Part shown: one piece after another, positions 25,295-32,772 of the stretch
How the letters are laid out: each line of letters opens with the position of its first letter
How positions within the stretch are numbered: position 1 is the stretch's first letter
Origin: JBOHUC01 sp050733935
GTDB lineage: Bacteria > Eisenbacteria > RBG-16-71-46 > DASYSL01
NCBI GenBank assembly: GCA_050733935.1
Contig: JBOHUC010000005.1
Location: forward strand, 1-46,804
Length of the DNA stretch: 46,804 nucleotides
Reading direction: 5' to 3'
Notes under the pieces: model-generated
Databases searched by the model: none
The model's input: only the letters and a program-made list of their open reading frames with translations
Told to the model about the DNA's origin: nothing
Position numbers and translations under genes: made by a program

Positions 25295-26676
25295 CGTCTT
25301 TCCTTTCCCGAGGACGCGGACTCGCCCTCGTGGGTCGCGGTCCGGGATGCCCCGAGCGGGGACGGGCGCACTCCCGCGGGAACGACCGCGCGCAGCGCCT
25401 GCTCGAGCCGCGGGAGCAGGGCCACGATGTCCTCCGGGGAGACGGCGCCGACCGAAAGCCGGCACCAGCCGGAATCCTCGGTCGAGCCGAACGCATTGAA
25501 CGGTACGACCGCAAGGCCGGCCGCCGAGAGCAGGTAGTGACGAATCGCTTCACTGGTCGCAAGCGTTCGCCCATCCTGGGTGCGCGCGCCCAGGAGATCG
25601 AAGCACGCCGTGAGATAGATCGCCGAGCGAGGCGGAATCGCGTGGACGGGGAGGCCCTGTGCGGACAGCGCCTCGAGCCCGCGATGAAGAGCGGCGAGGC
25701 GCGTCTCGATGCCGCTCTTCATGGTCGCGTGATACGCGTCCATCGTCGCGTCGTCTTCGAGAAGCTCAGCCACCGCGACCTGCTCGGGCCGCGGCGCCCA
25801 TGCACCGACGTGACCGAGGAGTCCGCTCATCCGTTCCATCACGTCGGCCGGCCCTGCCGCCCAGCCGACACGCACGCCCGTGGCCGCGAAGGCCTTTGAC
25901 ACGCCGTCGATGAACACCGTGTAGCGTGCCATCTCGGGCCTCAAGCCGACCGGCGTGTAGTGTCGTGCGGAGCCGAACGTGAGCGTCCAGTAGATCTGGT
26001 CGTAGAGAAGGTACAGCGGCCGCTCGTTCGGACCACGACGTGCGTTTTCCTCGAGCACGAGGTCACAGATGCCGGCGAGCGTGCCCTCGTCGAACAGCGT
26101 TCCCGTCGGGTTGAGCGGCGAGCAGAGTGTCAAGAGCCGGGCCCCGCGCACGGCGCTCTCGAGCAATGCGCGCGTCGGCAGGAACGCCGTCTCCGCGTGG
26201 CACACGACGGGAACGCCGCGGCCTCCCATCATGTGCACGTAGTGGTTATTGTTCCACGAGGGCACCGGGTAGACGACCGCGTCGCCGGGATCGACGAGCG
26301 CGCGATACGTGCCGTAGATGAGCGGCCGGCCACCGCCTGCGATCAGGATGGAAGAAGCCGGATACGAGAGACCGAGACGCCTCTGATAGTAGCGCGAGAC
26401 CGCTTCGCGGAGCCCCGGCATGCCGTCCGACGGCGGATAGTTCGTCTCGCCGCGGGCGTACGCGCGCTCGATGCCGCGCTCCAGGGTTTCCGGGATCCGG
26501 AACTCGCGCGGGCTGAAGTCGCCGACCGTGAGATTGCAGACCTGCTCGCCGGCGGCGACCGCTGTCCGAATGTCGGCTGCGATCTTCAGGATCTCGGATC
26601 CGATGAGTCCGTCCGCCATCTGCGAAACGCGGCTCGACGGCGCGGTGCCATTCGGAGTCTCGTGCCGATTGTTCAA
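25291..26676 (-). CDS. Pyridoxal-phosphate aminotransferase, class I/II fold
   Basis: A 461-residue fold-type I aminotransferase. Visible PLP-site residues are N189 (CSPLNPTGT), D226 (LYDQIYW), K261 (GVSKAFAATG) and R269 (VRVGW). The opening LTVGDFSPREFRIPETL and PPSDGMPGLREAVSRYYQ match aspartate/aromatic aminotransferase-like enzymes. I chose a TTG start at 26676 because GGGAGG lies 5 bases upstream; the next ATG is residue 20, and the frame runs back to 27444 over tadA. The C-terminus has an unusual charged tail of about 40 residues that overlaps the S9 start. The amino donor and acceptor cannot be assigned. It forms an overlapping pair with the S9 peptidase gene. Confidence 0.87.
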   Translation of the reverse strand: MNNRHETPNGTAPSSRVSQMADGLIGSEILKIAADIRTAVAAGEQVCNLTVGDFSPREFRIPETLERGIERAYARGETNYPPSDGMPGLREAVSRYYQRRLGLSYPASSILIAGGGRPLIYGTYRALVDPGDAVVYPVPSWNNNHYVHMMGGRGVPVVCHAETAFLPTRALLESAVRGARLLTLCSPLNPTGTLFDEGTLAGICDLVLEENARRGPNERPLYLLYDQIYWTLTFGSARHYTPVGLRPEMARYTVFIDGVSKAFAATGVRVGWAAGPADVMERMSGLLGHVGAWAPRPEQVAVAELLEDDATMDAYHATMKSGIETRLAALHRGLEALSAQGLPVHAIPPRSAIYLTACFDLLGARTQDGRTLATSEAIRHYLLSAAGLAVVPFNAFGSTEDSGWCRLSVGAVSPEDIVALLPRLEQALRAVVPAGVRPSPLGASRTATHEGESASSGKERR

Positions 26677-26825
26677 CGAAGCCTCCCGGGGGATGGAGGG
26701 AAGTGGTTGGATGATCACTCGAACGGCGCCGAGAGTACGCGCCGGAAGGGCCCGGGGCCAGAGCCATTTCGACCCGATTCGGGCGCGCCGCCGGGCATCT
26801 TGCAGCAAGCGGCCGACTCCCGGCT

Positions 26826-27302
26826 TCAGTGCGCCGCCTGCCTCCGCTTTTGTTCGAAGAATTCCGACAACAAGGTTCCGGCCTCGTCGGCGAGCACGTT
26901 CGACGTGACGGCCGGGCTGTGGTTGAACCGGGGCTCGTCGAGGACATTGAGGACCGATCCGCACGCGCCGGCCTTGGGATCGTAGGCGCCGAAGACGACC
27001 CGTCCGACGCGCGAGAGGACGATGGCACCGGCGCACATCGTGCACGGCTCGAGCGTGACGTAGAGCGTGCACTCGGTGAGCCGCCAGTCGTCGAGCGAGG
27101 TGGAGGCGGCCCCGAGCGCGATGATCTCCGCGTGCGCAGTCGCGTCCTTGAGGAGCTCGACCTGATTGTGCCCGCGCCCGATCACGATCCCGTCGTGCAC
27201 GACCACACAGCCGATCGGAACTTCGCCCTCGTCGAGGGCCTTCCGGGCCTCGGCGAGGGCGACACGCATCGCGTCTTCGTCGTCCTTCAGGATGAACGGC
27301 AC
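26826..27302 (-). CDS. tadA: tRNA-specific adenosine deaminase TadA
   Basis: About 158 residues. It deaminates A34 of tRNA-Arg(ACG) to inosine. The zinc and catalytic residues are all present: H58 and E60 (TAHAEIIAL), C87 and C90 (LEPCTMCAGAI). GEVPIGCVVV, DDWRLTECTLYVTLEPCTMC (given here as DDWRLTECTLY then VTLEPC) and RVVFGAYDPKAGACGSV are typical of TadA rather than other cytidine-deaminase-fold enzymes. I chose GTG at 27302 to keep the conserved N-terminal DDxxAMRVALAEA helix complete; an ATG at 27269 would start inside that helix. The stop falls 149 bases before the aminotransferase start. Its substrate tRNA-Arg(ACG) is coded 3.6 kb away on the same strand. Confidence 0.9.
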   Translation of the reverse strand: MPFILKDDEDAMRVALAEARKALDEGEVPIGCVVVHDGIVIGRGHNQVELLKDATAHAEIIALGAASTSLDDWRLTECTLYVTLEPCTMCAGAIVLSRVGRVVFGAYDPKAGACGSVLNVLDEPRFNHSPAVTSNVLADEAGTLLSEFFEQKRRQAAH

Positions 27303-27325
27303 GGGCGGACTCGGATTCCCATCCC

Positions 27326-28126
27326 TCAGGGCGCGGGTTTCGCTTCGGCCGGCGGTTTGGGGAGAGTGGTGGCCACGCGCCCCATGAACTTCTGGAGCAC
27401 CTCGGCATAGCTCGGAGGCTCGAGCTGCGCCGCCTTGTTCGCATTGCCCGTCGGATCGATGTTGGTCGCCTCCCCCGCCGACGGCTCGTTGTACGGCCCG
27501 TCCATTTTCTCCTGGAACGAACCGCGCCACAGGACCGTGGCGTCCTTCATCGAGTACATCGCAAGCTCGCCGCCGACCTGCGTGAACGACTGGCCGCGCA
27601 CGTTGGGATCGATCCTCACCCGCTGGAGGGTCGTCATGTTCGTGAACAGGATCGCGTCGGTGAGAAGCTTCTCTCCCACCGCCCGGCAGGCCGCCGTGTC
27701 GAGCGCAGCACCGGCGAGGAACGACTTCTGGAGCGCGGCGAGCTGGGCGGCCAATCCGCCGCGCGTCGACTGATCCACGACGTACGACGGCGGCACCATC
27801 TTGTATCCGGCGGAAGAGAACGCCGCGCCGAGCGACTGCGTGAGGAGCCGCTCCGTCTCCTCGTGCTTCTCTGTCTTCTCGACGGTGGTCGGGGTCGTCA
27901 TGGCGATTGAACGGATGTTGCGCGCGGCGTAGTCGGGCGTCACGTACGCCTGGTTCTTCTTGAGCTTCGCGGGCTTCTTCTCGTCCTTCTTCTCGGCGGC
28001 GCTCGCCGAGCTCGTCGTGCCCGTCAGGCCCGCGAGGCCGGTCGTTCCTGCGGCCACAAGGGCCGCAAGGATCGTCGCGAGCACGAGCGTCGAAACGAGC
28101 GAGCGTTGAGGGGATGTGCGGCTCAT
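27326..28126 (-). CDS. Hypothetical exported protein
   Basis: A 266-residue protein. The ATG at 28126 has GAGGAG 8 bases upstream and overlaps the preceding stop by 4 bases. A signal peptide or anchor covers about 10-45 (LVSTLVLATILAALVAAGTTG), followed by a lysine-rich stretch (KKDEKKPAKLKK). The mature part contains IRSIAMTTPTTVE, LTQSLGAAFSSAGYKMVPPSYV and GGELAMYSMKDATVLWRGSF. This layout (opening strand, helix with 'GYxxVPxxxV', later 'xLxDxxxGxxLWxG') resembles the GNA1162/DUF799-like family of putative envelope proteins, but I am not sure. The C-terminus is proline/alanine/lysine-rich. Probably co-expressed with the 104-residue protein upstream and with tadA 23 bases downstream. Confidence 0.55.
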   Translation of the reverse strand: MSRTSPQRSLVSTLVLATILAALVAAGTTGLAGLTGTTSSASAAEKKDEKKPAKLKKNQAYVTPDYAARNIRSIAMTTPTTVEKTEKHEETERLLTQSLGAAFSSAGYKMVPPSYVVDQSTRGGLAAQLAALQKSFLAGAALDTAACRAVGEKLLTDAILFTNMTTLQRVRIDPNVRGQSFTQVGGELAMYSMKDATVLWRGSFQEKMDGPYNEPSAGEATNIDPTGNANKAAQLEPPSYAEVLQKFMGRVATTLPKPPAEAKPAP

Positions 28127-28437
28127 GCTTCGTACTCCTCGAGAACGGGCTGGACGACCTCCTGGTCCAGCTCCTCGATGAATCCGTCGGGACCCTCGAG
28201 GAACACCTCGGGTTCCTCGTAGGCATCGAGCGCGACCTTGTACTCGAGCATCAGGTCGCGCCCCTGGTAGCGCACGGTGATGCTCCACGACCGCTCCTCC
28301 TCGGCTTCGAGCTCCACGAATTCCTCGACGATCCGCGCCAGCGTCGAGCGCTCGTAGTTGAGGCCGAGATACTCGCTCAACCGGCGGTTCATTTGCTCGA
28401 GATTGGCGGGATCGATCCGGAACGACACTTCAGCCAT
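28123..28437 (-). CDS. Hypothetical small acidic protein
   Basis: A 104-residue protein I do not recognise. I chose the ATG at 28437 because GAGG lies 8 bases before it; the frame is open to an ATG at 28515 but those 26 residues are proline-rich. The sequence is strongly acidic and contains AEVSFRIDPANLEQMNRRL, ERSTLARIVEEFVEL, SITVRYQGRDLMLEYKVAL and QEVVQPVLEEYEA, a mix of helix and beta strand without membrane segments, so probably cytoplasmic. Its stop overlaps the start of the next gene by 4 bases (ATGA), so the two are coupled. Confidence 0.55.
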   Translation of the reverse strand: MAEVSFRIDPANLEQMNRRLSEYLGLNYERSTLARIVEEFVELEAEEERSWSITVRYQGRDLMLEYKVALDAYEEPEVFLEGPDGFIEELDQEVVQPVLEEYEA

Positions 28438-28566
28438 GTTCGAAGCCTCAAGGTCCTGGCGGGTCGGTTCGCCGTTGGGGGTCGGCGGCGGTGCCGGGCC
28501 GTGATTGTCTTGCACCGGAAGCGGCCCGTAAAGCCCCGACTGATTGCGTGCGCTCGCGACCGCCCC

Positions 28567-29958
28567 TCAGGCGGAACGGCCGATTGCGGCCATGCGTTCG
28601 AAATACCGGAGGAACGTCAGCATGCCACCGCGCGCCTGCCCCCAAGCGAACGATTCATTGGGCCCGTGGTAGCCGTCCTCGGGGAGCGAGAGTCCGAGCA
28701 GCGTGAGCGGCACGTTCCATGCCTCCGCCATCGAGAGCACGGCCCCGATCGATCCTCCCTCGCGCACGAACGCCGGGCGCGCGCCGAATCCGAACTCGAG
28801 CGCGTCGCTCGCCGCATCCGCGTACGGCCCCGTGCGGGCGCCGGCGTACGGCTCGAGCGACTTCTCGTACGCGACCTCGATGTCGGGATTGATCCGTTTC
28901 ACGTGGGCTTCGAGGAGGCGCAGGCACTCCCGGGAGTCCTGGGGAGGCACGAGCCGCATCGAGATCTTCGCCTCCGCGAACGGCGGGACAACCGTCTTGA
29001 TGCCCTCGTCCTGGTAGCCGCCTGCGATGCCGTGCACGTCGAACGTCGGACGCCCCCAGATGCGCTGCGTGACGTCCCCGGGGTCCTCGCTCCTCAAGCG
29101 CTCGAGCTGGTGGGCGTTCTTGAACGCGTCGACCGAGAAACCCGACTCGACGAAGTTCTTCGCCTCCTCGGGGGTCACGGGCTTCCACGTGCGCTCGAAT
29201 CCTTCGATCAGGATCTCGCCCGTCCGCGCGTTCACGCATCGCGCCACGGCGTCGGCCAGCTCCGTAATCGGGTTTCGCGCGGCTCCGCCCGTGAGCCCCG
29301 AGTGCGCGTCCTTCGCAGCGGTGCGAAGCCTGAGCACGGCGCCCGCAAGGCCGCGGAGCGCGTACGGCACCGCCGGCTTCCCGGCCGCGAGCCAGATCGT
29401 GTCGGAGACCACGACGGAGTCGGGCTTGAAGCGCGCGCCCGTCCCGCGGACGAAGTCCTCGAACGAAGGAGACCCGATCTCCTCCTCGAGCTCCCAGATG
29501 AACCGGAGATTGAGGGGCAGACCCTGCTCGCGCGCGAGCCCTCCCGCGAGGAGCGCCGTGACCGCAGGACCCTTGTCGTCGGTCGCGCCGCGCGCGTAGA
29601 AGCGGTCCATCTCCTCGGCGAACACGAACGGGGCCCGGGTCCAGCCGTCCTTCCCCTCCTCGGCCGGCTGCACGTCGAGATGGTTGTAGATCACAAGCGT
29701 CGGATGCGCCGGATCGGACGCGAGATGCCCGACCACGATCGGATGTTTCGCCGTCGCGAAGACCTCCGCCGTGCCACCGGCCTCGCGGACGAGTGCGGCC
29801 GCCTTTTCGGCGCAACGGATCATGTCCGCGTGATGACGCGACTGGGCGGAGACGGAAGGAATCTCGACCAGGGACTTGAGGATCCGGACGAATTCGGGGC
29901 GGAGCGCCTTGACGCGCCCGTCCAACGCAATTCGATCGAGTGCGGTCGTGGGAGTCAT
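28567..29958 (-). CDS. M20 family metallopeptidase (dipeptidase/carboxypeptidase-like)
   Basis: A 463-residue M20 peptidase (carnosinase/DapE-type fold). Metal and catalytic residues are visible: H93 and D95 (YNHLDVQPA), bridging D127 (RGATDDKGP), the acidic cluster E158-E160 (WELEEEIGS), and the late histidine in LPEDGYHGPNESF. The central lid domain begins at about 200 with AKDAHSGLTGGAARNP. No signal peptide, so cytoplasmic. Family members cleave dipeptides or C-terminal residues; the exact substrate is unknown. Its ATG overlaps the rhomboid stop by 4 bases, so the two are translated together. It may finish the breakdown of peptides taken up from outside. Confidence 0.9.
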   Translation of the reverse strand: MTPTTALDRIALDGRVKALRPEFVRILKSLVEIPSVSAQSRHHADMIRCAEKAAALVREAGGTAEVFATAKHPIVVGHLASDPAHPTLVIYNHLDVQPAEEGKDGWTRAPFVFAEEMDRFYARGATDDKGPAVTALLAGGLAREQGLPLNLRFIWELEEEIGSPSFEDFVRGTGARFKPDSVVVSDTIWLAAGKPAVPYALRGLAGAVLRLRTAAKDAHSGLTGGAARNPITELADAVARCVNARTGEILIEGFERTWKPVTPEEAKNFVESGFSVDAFKNAHQLERLRSEDPGDVTQRIWGRPTFDVHGIAGGYQDEGIKTVVPPFAEAKISMRLVPPQDSRECLRLLEAHVKRINPDIEVAYEKSLEPYAGARTGPYADAASDALEFGFGARPAFVREGGSIGAVLSMAEAWNVPLTLLGLSLPEDGYHGPNESFAWGQARGGMLTFLRYFERMAAIGRSA

Positions 29959-30935
29959 GCGCCGGAGGCTACCATAGCCGCACGAATTGCGAGCGCCCCG
30001 CTCGCGACGAGGAGGCCGAGCGCGAGGAGCCCGAGGCCCGCCCAGAGCAGGCGCGCCGAGGGTGTCATGACGCGGAGCGAGAGGCGCGCATCGAACGGCA
30101 GGACGAACCCGAGCAGCAATCCGCCGAGCGCCCCGCCGAGATGCGCGGCATTGTCCGTTCCGGGGCGGGCAAAACCTGCGACCAGACTCGAGAGCAGGAG
30201 CGGAAGCGTCGCACCGACGAGCGCGCGCACGCGCCACGCGGGCAGGAGTCCGCGGAGACGAAACGCGGCCACGACGACGGCGGCGCCGACGCCGAACACG
30301 GCACCGGAGGCGCCGATCGACCCGAGGCTCCCTTTGGCCATGCCGAGCGTGCTCTGGTTCACGAACGTGGCGGCCGAGCCGAACGCAGCCGCAAGCACGA
30401 AGAGCAGCAGAAAGCGCGCGTGCCCGAACGCACGCTCGGCGACGCCTCCCAGGATCGCGAGCGCGATCAGGTTCGATCCGACGTGGAGAAGATTCGCGTG
30501 CAGGAACACGCACGAGAGCGTCCGCCACCACTCGCCCGCGCGAAACGGCGCGAGCGCGCACGCTCCCGTCTCAAGGAGCGGCCCCATGAGCGAGCCGCCG
30601 GCGAAGATGTCCCCGACGCGCGCGGTTGCGGTGACGAGCTCGGCCGCAAAGCCGATCAGGATGAGGAGGATGATCGCGTAGGTGAAGCCCGGGTGGACGT
30701 CACCGACGCGTTCCCAGAGGCTTGCGGGCGGAGGCTCGGGCGTGACGTCGAGCGACTCGGCGTCGAATTCGCCCGCGTCTTCGAAGGCATCGATCCCGTC
30801 GAGGTCGTCGAGGTCCTCGAGATCGTCGACATCGCCGGCATCGCCGACCCGATCGCGATCGCGCGGGTCAGGCCTGCGGCGCTCGAGACCCTCCTCGATC
30901 GGGATGATCTTTCGGGGTGGGGGTTCGTCGCTCAT
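29955..30935 (-). CDS. Rhomboid family intramembrane serine protease
   Basis: A 326-residue membrane protein. The rhomboid core is complete: GEWWRTLSCVFLHANLLHVGSN (in parts: GEWWRTLSCVFLHAN, LLHVGSN) with H146, H151 and N155; catalytic S210 in GASGAVFG; and H265 in DNAAHLGGALGG. Six or seven transmembrane helices are apparent between 84 and 318. The first 70 residues form a soluble, very acidic region (DVDDLEDLDDLDGIDAFED) not seen in most rhomboids. Rhomboids cut transmembrane segments of membrane-anchored proteins. The ATG at 30935 lies only 8 bases after the 3' CCA of tRNA-Arg(ACG), leaving no room for a ribosome site. It overlaps the M20 gene by 4 bases. Confidence 0.9.
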   Translation of the reverse strand: MSDEPPPRKIIPIEEGLERRRPDPRDRDRVGDAGDVDDLEDLDDLDGIDAFEDAGEFDAESLDVTPEPPPASLWERVGDVHPGFTYAIILLILIGFAAELVTATARVGDIFAGGSLMGPLLETGACALAPFRAGEWWRTLSCVFLHANLLHVGSNLIALAILGGVAERAFGHARFLLLFVLAAAFGSAATFVNQSTLGMAKGSLGSIGASGAVFGVGAAVVVAAFRLRGLLPAWRVRALVGATLPLLLSSLVAGFARPGTDNAAHLGGALGGLLLGFVLPFDARLSLRVMTPSARLLWAGLGLLALGLLVASGALAIRAAMVASGA

Positions 30936-30943
30936 GTTCGAGG

Positions 30944-31020
30944 TGGCGCGCCCTGGAGGATTTGAACCCCCAACCTTCTGATCCGTAGTCAGATGCTCTA
31001 TCCAATTGAGCTAAGGGCGC
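30944..31020 (-). tRNA. tRNA-Arg(ACG)
   Basis: A 77-base tRNA with encoded CCA. The 7-bp acceptor stem (GCGCCCT/AGGGCGC), the D arm, the anticodon stem TCTGA/TCAGA with loop CTACGGA (anticodon ACG), and the T arm with TTCAAAT are all standard. It reads CGU/CGC/CGA codons once A34 becomes inosine by TadA, whose gene is at 26826-27302. The 3' end sits 8 bases before the rhomboid start codon. Confidence 0.95.
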
Positions 31021-31105
31021 GCGGCACGTCGCTGTGCGCGGGGCGGGGCTGCCCCGACGAAAAGGGCCCCTCCGGAGCCTGCCGGGAGAGGCCGAACCCG
31101 GTCTC

Positions 31106-31134
31106 TTTATAGGCTTCGGGCCCCCCTTTGTCAA
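31106..31134 (-). promoter_or_regulatory. Strong sigma70-type promoter for tRNA-Arg (and rhomboid)
   Basis: Minus-strand TTGACA (31129-31134) and TATAAA (31106-31111) separated by exactly 17 bases: a perfect -35 and a 5-of-6 -10. It predicts a start near 31098, about 78 bases upstream of the tRNA 5' end. No terminator is visible between the tRNA and the rhomboid gene, so both may be read from here. Confidence 0.75.
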
Positions 31135-31207
31135 CCCGCGGGTGGTGCTCCGAAGATTGATGATGAGCCCCACAACCTGTGATGTCGCAGCGCGTTGCGA
31201 GGGTGAG

Positions 31208-31300
31208 TGGCGGAGAGGAGAGGATTCGAACCTCCGGACCGGTTTTACCCGATCAACCGCTTAGCAGGCGGCTGCCTTCAGCCAGCTCGGCCACCTCTCC
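31208..31300 (-). tRNA. tRNA-Ser(GCT)
   Basis: A 93-base class II tRNA with encoded GCCA 3' end. The acceptor stem is GGAGAGG/CCTCTCC. The anticodon loop CTGCTAA gives anticodon GCT (AGC/AGU codons), and a long variable arm (GGT..ACCGGT region) is present as expected for serine. T loop TTCGAAT is standard. Confidence 0.95.
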
Positions 31301-31328
31301 GCGATGCCTAGAATGACCCGGAATCTAC

Positions 31329-31347
31329 CCGCTCCTCCCGGGAGCGG
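31329..31347 (-). terminator. Hairpin upstream of tRNA-Ser(GCT)
   Basis: A 7-bp stem (CCGCTCC/GGAGCGG) with a 5-base loop lies between the membrane protein stop (31383) and the tRNA. It could end the upstream transcript, though no T run follows. The same stretch also offers TTGCCG-N17-TAGATT, a possible weak tRNA promoter overlapping the hairpin. The two readings cannot be told apart here. Confidence 0.3.
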
Positions 31348-31382
31348 CAAGCGGGGCCGTCATTCTCACATCGTGGAGGTAT

Positions 31383-32624
31383 CTACTCGCGTCCTTTTGC
31401 GGGGCCCAGCCGCTCGACCATTTTCGCCGCCCACCTGCCGAACGTCCCCGAGCTCTCGAGCATCGCGAGCAACTCCGCGACTTCGAGCGCGCGCGCCTGC
31501 GGGGTCGTGCGATCTTCAAGCTCGAGACCGGTCTCACGCGAGAGAAAGGCGGCGAGCTCGCGGACGCTCGCGTCGTCATCCATGACGCGCGCGACCGTTC
31601 GGCTGTTCTTGGGCGTGATCGAGCGCCACTGGATTGCCGCCGGGATGGTGGGCTTCCCGGCCTCGGCGAGCGCGTGAAGTTCGTACCAGGAATCGCCATC
31701 GCTGTCGTTCGTGCATTCGAGCATCAGGTGCCGGCCCTCGAATTCGTCGCGCACGCTCGAGCCATAGCGCTTGCGGCGCGTCAGGCGACCGTGCCCGATT
31801 CGCCACTCCCAGCGGCCGCGGGCGAGCCACAGCGCACCGGCCGCGGCCCCGACCGTGAACACGAGACAAATGAACGTGGGGATCAGGAGATCGATGCGTC
31901 TGATCGATTCGCGTGCGAGCAAGAAGGTCACTGCGGCGAGCCCGAGCGCGACAAGTGCAGCGATGCGGGCCTGGATCCGGCGCGTCCGGGGATTTGGGAC
32001 CACGGCGCGCTCGCCCTCGGGCGTGATGACGACCTCCCATTCGCCCGGGAGCGCGCTCCCGTTCGCCGCGGTCGCGGTCGCCGCATCGGCGAGCCCGAGC
32101 TCCGCTCGAAGGCCCGCGGCACCTTCGAGTCGCTCTTCACGGCTGCCGAGACCGGAGAGCTCGATGCGCTCCCGCCTTGACTGAAGGACGAGACGCGCCT
32201 GCCGACCAGCGAGCGTGATCCCCCGGATTGCGTCGCGCTCGAACACGCGGGCTCGTCGGAAGGGTCCGCGCACCCAGGTGGCGGTGAGGCGACCGCGGGA
32301 TCCCTGGATGCGATCCTCGCCCCACAGGAGACGCAGGAGCTCGGCGATCGCGGCGACCCCGCCGAACGTCCACAGCGTGACCCAAAGAAGGAGAAAGACG
32401 CCGACCATGAGCGCCGGACCCAGCTCGAGCGGCTCGCGTCCAGGATCCGGCGGGCGCCCGGTGAGGAGCGCGATCGCGCCCTTGACGAGGATCCACAGGA
32501 CGATCACCTCGCCCACCGCCCATCCGCACAACCAGAACGCGAGGAACGCGCCGCTCAGGTAGCGGCCCGCCCCGCGGGACTTGAGCGTGAGCTGAAAACC
32601 CTCGACCGTCCGTTCGGTGGCCAT
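31383..32624 (-). CDS. Hypothetical integral membrane protein
   Basis: A 413-residue protein I do not recognise. It has four likely transmembrane helices: about 25-50 (GAFLAFWLCGWAVGEVIVLW), 72-98 (LMVGVFLLLWVTLWTFGGV), and a pair around 225-270 (IAALVALGLAAVTFLLA; LIPTFICLVFTVGAAAGALW). After each helix pair comes a similar beta-rich stretch (RIQGSRGRLTATWVRGPFRR; RIGHGRLTRRKRYGSSVRDE), so the protein looks like a tandem duplication of a 'two helices plus PH-like domain' unit. The last 60 residues are helical and charged. No ribosome site is seen; GATAAT ends 5 bases before the ATG. Function unknown. Confidence 0.65.
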   Translation of the reverse strand: MATERTVEGFQLTLKSRGAGRYLSGAFLAFWLCGWAVGEVIVLWILVKGAIALLTGRPPDPGREPLELGPALMVGVFLLLWVTLWTFGGVAAIAELLRLLWGEDRIQGSRGRLTATWVRGPFRRARVFERDAIRGITLAGRQARLVLQSRRERIELSGLGSREERLEGAAGLRAELGLADAATATAANGSALPGEWEVVITPEGERAVVPNPRTRRIQARIAALVALGLAAVTFLLARESIRRIDLLIPTFICLVFTVGAAAGALWLARGRWEWRIGHGRLTRRKRYGSSVRDEFEGRHLMLECTNDSDGDSWYELHALAEAGKPTIPAAIQWRSITPKNSRTVARVMDDDASVRELAAFLSRETGLELEDRTTPQARALEVAELLAMLESSGTFGRWAAKMVERLGPAKGRE

Positions 32625-32772
32625 ACTTCATTATCGGCACGTCACCACTCGTTCTTTCGCCCGCAAGGAATGTGTAAAGCACGACATTCCCGTGGCAACC
32701 CTCTTCGCGGCATCGCTATCTATTTGGGTTGTTCCGCCACCCCAAGTCTCGAGACCCGGACCCGGAGCGACC

